This document shows positions 1 through 9,848 of a stretch of 15,961 nucleotides of DNA, in pieces. The notes beneath the pieces were generated by a model, which was not told the origin of the DNA, did no database searches, and saw only the letters and a program-made list of their open reading frames with translations. The position numbers and the translations under genes are program-made. This DNA comes from Candolleomyces eurysporus (lineage: Eukaryota; Basidiomycota; Agaricomycetes; Agaricales; Psathyrellaceae), in assembly GCA_027579435.1 (NCBI GenBank), contig JANBPK010000011.1, positions 1-15,961 on the forward strand. The letters are read 5' to 3'. Each line of letters opens with the position of its first letter. Position 1 is the stretch's first letter.

Positions 1-1660
1 GAATGAGGTCATCGCCGCCACTTAGTTCTGCGTACCACCTGACGGCTTACTAGCGTGAAATTCAGGATTCTGGACGCAATGACCACAGTTTCGTGATAGC
101 TCATTTTACTGAATATCTGGGACGACTAATCAATCATCTTGCAGCTGCAGCGGGTTGGAAACAAGTTGGCCAGCAAGAGATTGGTGGGGACCTTCTCCCG
201 CTTCCCTCTTTCCCGCGCCTCACCCGACATCCGCGTCACATCAGTCACAAATTATGATCCGGCTGTGAACAGGGTTTCCAAATAACAACAATTAGAACCC
301 CGGGGTCTGTGGGCGCAGACCGGGTTTCCAAATAGAATTATCCGCGGATGAGGGGATCAATGCAAGTCTCTCGTCGCTGGCGCCTGCAGGCCGGCCCTTG
401 ATATACACTATCTACTATAATATATAATCTCCTGCGATCACATGCAATCTACCATACCCATACCCACTATTGCCCTAACGTATTCTTGAAAAGTTGAAAA
501 ACACAGCACCTGACGGGGACGTGTCCTGGGTTCGGATCATTCATGCGCCTGCCGAGATCACTCATATCTCGCCGCCGACGCCGGCGCTGACGCAGCCAAT
601 TTCCACCATGACTCCGATTTGCGACGCGGCAGTACGGATGCTTGGCATTCTGCTGCTTGCTCGCGCCCTTCTGGTCTGGTTCCAGCCAGGAAGCATTCTC
701 CCCTAACACCTCCGCCATCTCTGAGCGATGTGGTAATGAGCCTACCGAGTGCTGCGACCTTTCCATTGTTCGCGCAGTTACCCGTCGTGCATTCCCTATC
801 CTTGCGTTATGCCCACGGCAAAAACCTCCCTCTCCATTCTACTGCATATATGCGTGTGCTATCGCCACCTGCTTGATCTCCCCTTCAGATAGGCACACTC
901 TGGCCCAGCCCTTGCCAGCCCCATCTCGAATCCCTGCTCGGCCGTACTCCGTCTTATCCTTGGCCCTGTCATTAACAGCGCTGCGCAGTCTATGTCGATT
1001 CTCTGCCTCAACCGCTCGGAACTAAAGAAGAAGAGAAGAATGGGCTTCACAGCTCGAAGCTTTGAGCTGTCGTCATCACTCTTTCGTTTTATGTGGGTGC
1101 TGACCATTTTTGGCTCCTGTTTCCGCTGTTTCCACGTCCCTAGCGTTTCACCAAAGGATGTATATGTGGGCTTACTACCTTTTAGGTGACGAACCTGAGG
1201 TACTATTGCACAGGTTTAGAAGCCGCCGATTAAGATCACCTCCAATTCCAGAGCGCGTGTGTAATGACCATTTACCTAAATCCGATCGTGCTCGACTAAT
1301 CTCTCTCCAAGTTTTCACGACTTTACTCTCGCACCTGAGTTTCTCTCTTCCGCAGATTGACGTTACAGGTCAATGTGACAAACGGTGAAGCGATTTGAAA
1401 CATACCCTGAAGTAGGTACTTGCCGATCTGACCGGTGTATACATGTAAGTACCCAAATCATCAACGAGTACGCGCGACTAGAACCCACGGCAGATTGAAC
1501 AGCCCCACATGTACATCTGTGAGACCGCTCATTCGGAATTGTATTTTCGGAGCCTGGAGAGATTCTCAATTAATGCGACATCCCTCTCTCGGAGGAGTTC
1601 CCTGATTGATCGTGCATCGCATAGCAATCTCTCGTCACGGGGTGATCCAGCGCTGGCCCC
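1..1660. other. gene-poor left flank
   Basis: No convincing coding region is visible on either strand. The open frames are short, mostly lack a proper ATG, overlap each other on both strands, and resemble no family I know. An AT-rich run with TATA-like words lies near 400-427, but no gene follows it. A 13-bp direct repeat (272-284 and 322-334) and a 6-bp-arm inverted repeat (304-321) are the only local structures I noticed. The stretch may hold the promoter-distal region of the C2 gene or an unrecognised non-coding transcript. Confidence 0.5.
272..334. repeat. 13-bp direct repeat around a small inverted repeat
   Basis: The word GGGTTTCCAAATA occurs at 272-284 and again at 322-334, exactly 50 bp apart. 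Between them GGTCTG (304-309) and CAGACC (316-321) form a perfect 6-bp inverted repeat around a 6-nt loop, ending right at the second copy. No gene boundary or transposon end is recognisable here, so the role is unknown and chance is possible. Confidence 0.45.
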
Positions 1661-1662
1661 CA

Positions 1663-1668
1663 TATAAG
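1663..1668 (+). promoter_or_regulatory. TATA-like box of the C2 gene
   Basis: TATAAG sits 105 bp upstream of the proposed ATG at 1773 in the C2 gene and is the best TATA match just before it. A start of transcription about 30 bp downstream would give a leader of roughly 80 nt containing a short upstream ATG frame at 1701-1727. This is a sequence match only. Confidence 0.4.
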
Positions 1669-1772
1669 CGACTCACTGCGGACTGAGTTATCTAAAACCC
1701 ATGTTCCATTTNCCCCCCGGCTGTTGACTTACCTGCTCAGCAGTGGATACAGCTACATACACCGATAACAAC

Positions 1773-3324
1773 ATGCTAGAGGAACTTGCCACAACGATGA
1801 ACATGAAGGCTTCAAAGAAGCAGAAGCGGGGTACGAAGAACTCGGAGGATGTCCTACTGACGACCAAATTGGAGGACATAGGAGTTGAGATACCGTTGGT
1901 GGATGTCGAAATTCAGGTATGTAGGCTCTATATTTCTTGCTTCTATGCTGTTGTCGTCGAGCGCCTCTGACACCCATCTAAAAGTTTATTGGGGCATTGG
2001 GACTGCCCAAAATGGATATCTTTGGCAGTGCGGATGCATACTTCGTTGCTAGAATTGATGGTCGTGTCTCGTTTATGTAGGTGACCCATAACCGTATTCG
2101 AGCGTCAGGCTAATATGCTATTCTAGGTCCCACGTCGCTCGAAACTCCCTAGCGCCTGTCTGGAACGAGGTCTGGCGGGTGAAGAATGTGCCAGTCACAG
2201 CATCCGTGGTAGTGGAGATCTTCCATAAATTCGAAGGGCCCCGCGCTACGGACGCCACAATTGGAAAATTCCACGTAGGTTTGGTTCCCGGTACGAAGGA
2301 AGTCGAGATCAAAGGTCACCACTTGGCTTTACGGAAATCGAGAGGGACATTTTGGATGAAAATCGACAGCGAACCGTCGACGATGGATCAGAAGCACGAA
2401 TTCAAATACCTTTTTGACGGACCTATACGATTCACTCGACATTTCTCGCCTATGGTGGGGTACCTGACTTCCGGTCGACCAAGCGATCCCTCCTCTTCTA
2501 ACGATGCCCGGCTTTACTCGACTTGGAAGTTCTCGCTCAAAGGTGTGCCAGTATTTTTCCGTGACGTCCGCCAGAGTTGGAATACCAGTTACTCAGCGGC
2601 GCAGAAGATCTTTGGACATGGGCCTGCGAGTCACGCAATACGTGGTATCACCCAAGCTGGACACAGAATGCTCTACGCTCATTCCGGAAGCAACACCTAC
2701 GGCACACTCGACGAGCGGGCCGCCGTATCCCTCACGTCAATCCTCAATGGCGGCTCAACAGCACCAAAGGGGTCGAACGAGCGAATTAAACCTGCCGTCT
2801 ACACCTACGTCATCTCGTCGGAGGATAACACACTACGGTTCAGCGAAACAGGAACGGCGTTTTGCATCGATTTTGCGTCTAAACACGCTTTACAGTCCAA
2901 CTGCGCGCAACACGTATGGTATGCGGGGGAGTTTCATCCCAGGCCTGTGGGCGGGTGGGAGAATTTCAGCGAAGAGATGGACGATGAAGGCGTTGAATGG
3001 GAACTTGTGGTTGATAACAATTCGGGGACCTACGCACCGGGTAAGAGGATGTTGCAGACGGTCAGGGAGTGTTTAGAGTACAATTTTGGTTTGGGGGATT
3101 CGACGAGCTCGGATATCCGGAGAGGATTCAGGGTTGTGGTCTATGATCGGGAAGATGAGAGACTGGTGCAGAGTCGGGAGGCATGTAAAAGATATGCGGT
3201 GAACGTCAGGGGTGTTACAAAGGTGTCAACGAATTCCACCGTGACACCGAGCAGCTTGACTATTGTGAAGAGAACGGACAGTTTGGACTCAGAGGGACAA
3301 GAGTCGGAGTTGAGGGATCGCTGA
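1773..3324 (+). CDS. C2-domain protein with long conserved fungal C-terminal region
   Basis: Three exons: 1773-1916, 1985-2076 and 2127-3324, giving 477 aa. Intron 1 (68 nt) starts GTATGT and ends with the unusual acceptor AAAG; intron 2 is 50 nt. The ATG at 1773 is the first in-frame ATG after the TGA at 1725. A lysine-rich stretch (residues 11-20) precedes a C2 fold at about residues 37-145, recognised by the sequence around MDIFGSADAYFVARI (58-72) and by NSLAPVWNEVW (86-96). C2 domains usually bind phospholipid, often with calcium; acidic residues are present in the first loop, but calcium dependence cannot be judged. Residues 145-440 form a second region that I recognise as conserved in Agaricomycete C2 proteins, with marks such as HRMLYAHS, SSEDNTLRFSETG and GEFHPRPVGGW. 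Its function is unknown to me. There is no signal peptide or membrane segment. The tail (about 445-477) is Ser/Thr/Glu-rich and looks disordered. A cytosolic, membrane-associating protein is the inference. Confidence 0.88.
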
Positions 3325-4109
3325 ATCCCCTAATCTGTATCATGAACACGACACTCTTGGACTCATTGTACTAATTATATCAATCCTCCGTTATGTTAAA
3401 AGTATGTACCTGTATACCTCATTCACTCTCTGTATTTAAACTGTATTCTACCTGCTGCAAATTTTTCTATACGCCGATATAAGCCCTTCTTTGCCCTTGG
3501 CCTTTCGAAACTCAAACAAAGTTCTATGTCGAGCAGTATTTGAAATTTCTACTCAGCCGCGTTGCCGTCGGGTCGGATGTTCAATGCTAGCGCAGCCAGG
3601 GCAATACTTGATTCGATTTCTCTGGTAGACTATCCCGCAGTATGCAGCAATGTATTATCGAGATTGTGTCCCAGCGGAGCCACCTGATGACTTTCAGTCG
3701 ACCCTCCAAGCCTACCTGTTGCACACTCGCGCTGTTGCGAATTCCGGGTGAATGACTCGGAGCGCTGACTCGGCGTGATGGCTGACTTGTCAATATTGAC
3801 CGGACCCAATGGCAAGGGACTGATATGCCCTTCTTTCCTTCACCTCTTCACGACAGCACACGGCTCCGAATTACTCTTCTCCCAAAGACGCTTATACAAA
3901 GATAGGAACCCAGTTCTTGGACGTAAAAATGGTCTCAGGTGATAGCTTGCATCGCGCCTATACGGTGTATGACTCGGAAAACCGGCCAATCGGACTGAAC
4001 GCGTTCACGTTGATGTCGATGATGATCTCAAGCCAAGTGCAGGTTGAATCAGAGATTCAATGACTCACTTGTAAACGTGAGCCGCTGTCATGCCCTACAT
4101 ATACTCCCG
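3325..4109. other. intergenic region between the C2 and DUF4246 genes
   Basis: This holds the presumed 3' UTR of the C2 gene, AT-rich just after the stop, and the upstream region of the DUF4246 gene. Short minus-strand open frames near 3587-3815 overlap one another, are low in coding character and match nothing I recognise. I see no RNA gene or mobile element. Confidence 0.5.
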
Positions 4110-4129
4110 CCTGGCCAGGACATATATAA
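4110..4129 (+). promoter_or_regulatory. 10-bp palindrome followed by TATA box of the DUF4246 gene
   Basis: The perfect palindrome CCTGGCCAGG (4110-4119) is followed within 4 bp by TATATAA (4123-4129). The TATA box is about 61 bp before the ATG at 4190, a normal distance for a short fungal leader. A symmetrical site abutting the TATA box is a plausible binding site for a dimeric regulator, but no factor can be named. Confidence 0.5.
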
Positions 4130-4189
4130 GGCGAGGTGCATCCATCAATTGACATTAGCACACCCAAAGCACACCTTCCAATATCGACC

Positions 4190-6196
4190 ATGTCCGTTCC
4201 TAGCGGTTTTGAGAGTCCCATTCTGCCTGATTACTCCGTTGTACACCCTGTACCTGGAGTTGGCAAGCCATTGGACTACGTACCAAAGCCAGACGACCCT
4301 CTCTACATAGGGGAGCAGCTTCCGACTGCCCTCCTTCCAGCGGTCAGCGTGAACCAGTATGGTGCCGAAGATGAGAAGAAGGCCTTGTAAGTCTGAACCC
4401 TTTGATATTCCCATTTTACTATCTTCGACCACACCAATACAGCCTGCCGATTACTACCGTTCGGGAGTTTGTAATGCTCCAGTTCATGAATTCGGTCACC
4501 GATAAACCAGAATGGGTCAAGAAGGCATGTTTGTTTGATATCAACCGACGGATTCACTGAGCTGACTCCCTGGGTACCTAGGTTTTTAACTCTGAAATCA
4601 TAGAGAAATGGCGTTCGGAAACTGTTGAAGCGCCAGACCTGGACATGACGACTCGCATGTTCGACTATTGTATCTCAGAGCTCCGGCATATCGCGACGAA
4701 CGTCTTTCCGCAAAGACAGGACCTTGCGCTAGTTGTTTACAACGGGAATGTCGTCAAGTCTGACTCTGCGATTGCCAGCTCGGTCAAGGCCGCTCTTCAA
4801 GAAGCAGTGAAGACACTTGAGAACGTACATGAGAAGAACAAGGACTGGCACCCGGATTCGGATGAGATGGTCTTGGATCTGGTCCACCCCAGCCTATTTC
4901 CTTTGATATACGGGAGGACGAGGGTGCTGAAGATCGGCGAGAAGGTTGTAGGTCTCGAAGACCTCGTGAGTCGGTGCGGGGAAGGTGAGGCTCCGGTTGC
5001 AGACGCAACGAACGCGCCTGCGGCAAATGTCAGAAGACAGTGGGGGAATGGGATCGAGCCGTATAGTTTGAAATACCAGTGGCTTCCCTCTGAAGTGGAT
5101 ATATCTGGATCTGACGCAAGGTAAGTGGCGGATGGTGTAAAATCAACCAATCATTTTCAAGCGACTGTGGGGGACTGATCATGATTCGTCCTGCGATATG
5201 CACAGGATCACCTCGTATATCAACAACCTGCATCCAAAGGAACATGCCGACCTTTACAGAGTGATCGAGCAAGTTATCGATGCCGCCATTCCGTTGTGGG
5301 AACTCACTCTCGCACCACTCTACGACAAGGACTATCGTTATTTTAAGAGAATTCCCTGCGATACTGTAGAGTATGGTCCCCTTCCAGCGGGATTGACCAA
5401 TCAGGGGTGGAATTCTCCCCCGAGACCCGTGATTCAGCCAGAGCCTGAGTCCTTCGATGCGCAGAACATCGCGAATACGCCCCGTGCAATCGATTTCAAG
5501 GAGCTCTATGGAAAGCACGGCCGACCGTTGCAAATCATCGTCAAGTTGGCCAACATTGAACTCACGCCCGAGAAACGGAAATATGAAGGTGGCAGCTGGC
5601 ACGTCGAGGGCCAGCAGAACGAGCATATCTGCGCTACGGCTCTATACTATTATTCGTCCGATAACATCAAGTCGTCCCAGCTTGCCTTTCGCCAGTTCGT
5701 GGACTCAGATTCCGTCTACTATGGGTATCCGTATCAGCAAGATCAGCATCAGTTTTTGGAAGAGCTGTTTGGCTGCCGGAATGGCATGGCCGGAGTTCAG
5801 GACGTTGGAAAGATTGAGACAAGGGAAGGGAGATTGCTTACGTTCCCGAATATTTTGCAGCACCAGGTGCAGCCGTTCGAGCTGGAGGATTCAACGCGCA
5901 ACGGGCATAGGAAGATCTTGGCGTTGTTTTTGGTTGATCCGAATGTTCGTGTTACGAGTACGGCGTATGTTCCGTCGCAGAGGTTGGATTGGTGGCAAGA
6001 GGCTGCGGTAGATGCTCTTGAACATTTGCCGTTTGAGCTTAAGGAGAAGGTATTTGGAGAGGTGGATGGGTTCCCGATAACACTGAGTGAAGCAAAGGAG
6101 ATTAGGTTGGATTTGATGAAGGAGAGGGGAAAGTTTGTCACGGAGTATCATTACGAAGTGCAGAGGGTGAATAGCTTCAGTCTATGTGAGCATTGA
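4190..6196 (+). CDS. DUF4246 family protein, possible Fe(II)/2-oxoglutarate-type oxygenase
   Basis: Four exons: 4190-4386, 4443-4524, 4582-5120 and 5206-6196, giving 602 aa, a normal length for the fungal DUF4246 family. The ATG at 4190 follows GACC and a TATA box at 4123. Introns 1 and 3 are GT-AG; intron 2 (4525-4581) must start with GCATGT. The N-terminal third (VREFVMLQFMNSVTDKPEW, about 71-89) and the central DLVHPSLFPLIYGRTRVL segment are hallmarks of the family. In the C-terminal half, GGSWHVEG (401-408) supplies H405 and E407, QHQVQPF supplies H492, and GHRKILALFLVDP supplies R508. This spacing resembles the H-x-D/E...H metal triad and 2-oxoglutarate-binding Arg of double-stranded beta-helix oxygenases; catalysis is an inference and the substrate is unknown. 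No signal peptide or membrane segment is visible. It converges on the NACHT gene. Confidence 0.92.
4525..4581 (+). other. GC-AG intron in the DUF4246 gene
   Basis: The 57-nt intron begins GCATGT and ends CCTAG. Joining 4524 to 4582 keeps the frame and gives WVKK|VFNSEIIEKW, which matches the continuous stretch I know from this family. Reading through meets a TGA at 4558-4560, and no GT donor nearby preserves both the frame and the family motif. GC donors are the commonest non-canonical class of fungal intron and need the strong downstream match seen here. Confidence 0.8.
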
Positions 6197-6318
6197 GGAT
6201 CGATGGTTCGTAATTACGCCCTTGGACAATAACCGGATTGAATGCATCAACAGATTATCAAATGTAGCTACGAGAATCGCTTTTACACGAAGCAAGTATC
6301 TCTGTCAGAATAACAGGA

Positions 6319-7136
6319 TCAATTGGGGATCATCGCCATGAACTTACGAGACTCGTCCACAACTGCAACGTGGGCGTCTCCGTCCCTCAACTTCAATTTG
6401 AAGTCTTCCCGCGGAACAGGGCGAACCTCGGGATTCGAATGCATGCTGCTTGCGTTCGGGGTTTTCATCTCACCCCTCATTGCAATAGGCATCACAAATT
6501 TGTTGTCGAGTCAATTTCATGATCTACAAGAACTCCACAGTTTTCGTATGAGGATAAGACTTTGGCTGTGGCCAAGAACACGTCTACCGTTGTGCGACGA
6601 CTGGTAGACAGAGATCAGAAAATTCCAATATTGTGGCGGCCGTTTGATCCCTGGAGACTTGATGTTTGGGACAACGCGTCTGACAAGTACAGCTGGATGC
6701 ACGGAGAAGAACCCGTTTTCCTGAATACCATGTTTCGCTGGGCGACCGTCTGCACGTCCATATGAAGCTCAACCTTTCTATCCCTCTCGAAACGTTCTGA
6801 GTTTCCATCATCAAGCTCTCTAACTCGCTCATGGATCGCTGAAATACTTGTTGTTAGCTCCCATTGACAAGCCGCATCGTTGGAGTACTTCGATATTATA
6901 GCGGCATTCAGTCCAGCTCCTGACTTCTCGCCTTTAGTCGACTCTATCACAAACTTCACAATGCGGGTTCCCCCAAGAGTTGACCTACCCAACATCAATA
7001 AACCTACGTTCAAAGGTTGCAAGGTGATTTCTGCCCTCAAGGAATTCCCGAGGCTTTGCAAATAGAGAAAGGTTCCGCGGATAATTGAGGATATGGATAC
7101 GAGCCGAGCAAATATAAATTGAAAGAGTTCTGTACA
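6319..7136 (-). pseudogene. possible decayed or unrecognised gene fragment
   Basis: On the minus strand one frame is open from 7136 to a TGA at 6617-6615 (173 codons). It continues open in the same frame to a TGA at 6494-6492. An overlapping frame is then open from 6510 to a TGA at 6321-6319. The pieces look protein-like: a charged, helix-prone stretch (HERVRELDDGNSERFERDRK) and a final piece (EDFKLKLRDGDAHVAVVDES). The change of frame at about 6500 and the in-frame stop could be disabling mutations or unrecognised introns. No early ATG opens the long frame. I recognise no family. Plus-strand open frames in the same region look poorer. Spurious openness remains possible. Confidence 0.25.
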
Positions 7137-7196
7137 CTATGAATAGATTATTGGAAACCCTTTCAGGCGCTAAGACTTCAGTACACTATTTGGACA

Positions 7197-9301
7197 CTAC
7201 AACTCGCCATCCTGACGAACCAGTTCGGATATGTTCCCTGCTTCTGACCACAAACTGCTAAATAAGAGCGAAATTTTCTGCTCCAAATGTTCATAGAGCT
7301 CCTCCTTTTCCAGCCGAAGCGTCTTTAAAGCCCGGACGATGCTAGCAAACCCTGTGGGATGCTGCTTCCATGTTTCGAGCGCATAACAAGCCATGAGCAG
7401 AAAGAACGATGGCCAAGTAGCCGGATGATAACGATAGAGAGCCTCGCGATGGCTCTCGCAAACATCTGGTTGTAAAATGTGTAGGAAGGCCTTCTCCACT
7501 GATAGTCGAAGGTGTGATACGGCGCCCTCGATGAAGGGCGAGGAAAAGGGAGGTGAGATGCTGTGAACAAGGAGGTTTTTGTTGGGATCATATAAACCCA
7601 AGATGCAGATCAGCGTGGAAGGTCCGTGGTCAAGTCCAACGGTGAGGTCCTTCACAAAACAAGCCATGAGGTCGATGGAAAGTAACGCCTTGAGCCGGTA
7701 TGAGTAATCATTTTCATCGGAAGGGTTCCATTGACGCCAAAGGGGTGCCCATTGCGCCAAAGCGAACCGGAGGTCTTCGTCGACCTCACTGTCCAAAGCT
7801 ACCGGGGTGAAAGTCTTCAAACATCCTGCGAGGAGTCGTCGAACCCCCTTCTGAGCATCAACCGTAAGGTCCGGCACCGGCTGGGGATGGTTCTTCAGGA
7901 ATTCAGGGAAGGAAGAGTGATAGAAAAACCCGGAACCAGAGCCTACCAGGCACGTTACCGCGTGGAGGGATCGAAGGGCCTTGATTCCACGGCCGGCAGG
8001 TCGCCCGGAGATCCGGTCGAGGACGTTGAGGGTGCGGTGGACATCAGTGGATGATCTCGAGAAATAACGCTCCGTTGCCAATATGTCTTCGAGAACCTCA
8101 CCCATGATGGCCTTGTTCGTTGGTGGACATGACCGTATAATTTGTCGGTAGAGCTCGAAGAGGTAGGAGAAGGGCGACGAGTGTGCAAGGCCTGGAGTGG
8201 AATAGAGGTGGTCTTCAAGTAGATCTTGCAGTCGCTGGAGAGGGTCGTCATATGGAACGTCGATGTGACGGATCACGGTGGCGGCATACAGCATGTGTCC
8301 TCTGGTTCTCACTAGTAAGCTTTGCACTCGCCCCTTCCCGGGCCATTGTTCATCGTCGTCTGGCTTTGGGTCCAAGCCCTCTGCGATTCGGTCTAGTTCG
8401 TCCCTGACGAATATCTCCACGTCCTTCATATGATCCCCGACTTCGTAGAGATCCAGGATCTCCGTCACAGTTTGAAATGACTTGGATTCGATCTGATGCT
8501 TGATCCATGGCTCTGGCCTGCTGAGAATGAGGAAGCATAGGGGAAGGCGGTGAGACTGGAGCGTATGAATGAGATTAAGAACGCGAGCCTGAACACATTC
8601 TTGATCCTCCGCGTAATGTTTATCGACGAGTGATTCTTGGCCCGAGTTGATGCACTCATCGAGTCCGTCGGCAATAACCAATCGATGAGGCATGCTGTCT
8701 AGCTGGCCGAGCGACTTGAACGGCTCGACGATGAGCTTCGTCAGCTGAGCTTCGAGTGTCTTGTTGAGTACCATCGGGTTTCGCTTTACTGCAGTCTCGA
8801 TATGAGGAGCGAGCTCGGGAATGGACATGGCGAACTGGTACGCCAAGGTGATAACAAAGCGCGCAGGGCTGTTGCGCTCGGGGGAGGTCCTCCAGAAGAA
8901 AAAAGTGGCTCCGACGGGATTGAAGTCAAGATCTGTCCGAGATTCCAGGTTCTTGGAGACGGTCCCCGCAACGGCACTCTTGCCATAGCCTGCGGGGGCG
9001 TGGACCCACATGATCTTCTTCTCTGGTGGGATTTCGAACCCGTACCATGCCTCAATCCTGCCTACAACGGCCTCTCTGGTTCCTGGGTGACACAAAGGCG
9101 GCGGGTATCGCTCTTCTGAGTCGTGCATGGCACCTGTGGCAGCGTGCTTGTGCAAATATTGGAGAGCTAGGCCACAGTTCTCAGCTCCTTGTATTCAGGC
9201 AGCTCATCCATTTACTAACCATCTCCATCCGAGACGTAGGTGTTGAAGGTTGGATTTGCTACGAAGTGTTTTGCGTTCTGGAAGTACGACACGTTGGACA
9301 T
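7197..9301 (-). CDS. NACHT-domain (STAND/NLR-like) NTPase
   Basis: Two exons on the minus strand, 9301-9220 and 9166-7197, give 683 aa. The ATG at 9301 has the good context ACCACCACC. The 53-nt intron (GTTAGT...CCTAG) keeps the frame. Residues 1-27 carry SYFQNAKHFVANPTFNTY, like the short N-terminal motif common in basidiomycete NACHT proteins. Then come the family linker (LHKHAATGAMHDSEERYPPP, CHPGTREAV), Walker A (APAGYGKSA, about 84-92) and Walker B (LVIADGLDEC, about 190-199). The remainder is helical, with a HSSFPEFL motif typical of the family. No WD40, ankyrin or TPR repeats are visible, so a recognisable ligand-sensing repeat is absent. STAND NTPases act as ATP/GTP-driven switches, and in fungi some work in non-self recognition and cell death; this role is inferred from family only. 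A cytosolic location is expected. Confidence 0.92.
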
Positions 9302-9848
9302 GGTGGTGGTACGTGGAAGAGATAAAGATTTCAGTCACAGTCACAGTAAGTCACACCTTCGTATAATCTCCGTCAGATAGGTTGCGCGGCAGTACTGTGG
9401 CCATAGGCATGTCAACTTCGAGGCGCCAAATTTGTGTAGGAAACTTATGACGAGCACGTTTCTTACGGTTAGAAATACAGTATGGAACTAAATATAATGA
9501 ACCAAGTCCTGCAGTCCAGGGAAATGGCCAGTGAGAGGAAGAAAGCCGCTGAGTATCAGAATACGGGCGTGGAAGAGAAGTTGATGGAATCAGGGTTCAA
9601 CACATAGTGTAAGTACACAAAGATATTCATGAGTCGTGAAGCGTTGACAGCACAGAGAATGGTAATAGTCGAGGTCAAATCTGTAGATGCCATGCAACAA
9701 TGTATGTGCGAAGATTCTAAACAGAGGGGGAGCATCAATCTCGTCGAGCACAGTGCAACACATCTCAGTTCGTCAACCATTTTGATCCCAATCCGAGGAA
9801 TCAGTATTCGTGTATGGTCATTCTGCGGGTATACATATCGGAGGTCTA
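9302..9848. other. intergenic region, NACHT promoter and GPI8 3' UTR
   Basis: Both flanking genes run on the minus strand, so this stretch holds the 3' UTR of GPI8 and the promoter of the NACHT gene. No TATA box is clear. A short tandem AGTCAC-type repeat lies at about 9332-9352, just upstream of the NACHT start. Open frames here are short and overlap on both strands, and I find no gene or RNA. Confidence 0.5.

Noticed and set aside
642..1025. Cysteine-rich open frame with a C-x6-CC spacing that hints at a hydrophobin or small secreted protein.
   Set aside because: The frame lacks an ATG at its start, the later cysteines do not follow the hydrophobin pattern (no second C-x5-CC), and frames on both strands are equally open here.
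1743..1772. Upstream extension of the C2 protein from a GTG at 1743.
   Set aside because: GTG is not a normal start in fungal nuclear genes; the first ATG in the frame is at 1773.
6420..6445. A GGATTCGAAT word that looks like part of a tRNA B box.
   Set aside because: No A box or cloverleaf can be built around it on either strand.
6323..6765. Plus-strand open frames opposite the broken minus-strand region.
   Set aside because: They start without a good ATG, change frame halfway and resemble no family; the minus-strand reading looks more protein-like, though weak.
9188..9219. A 32-nt intron in the NACHT gene.
   Set aside because: In frame, but shorter than fungal spliceosomal introns normally are; the 53-nt alternative has normal size and gives the usual linker.
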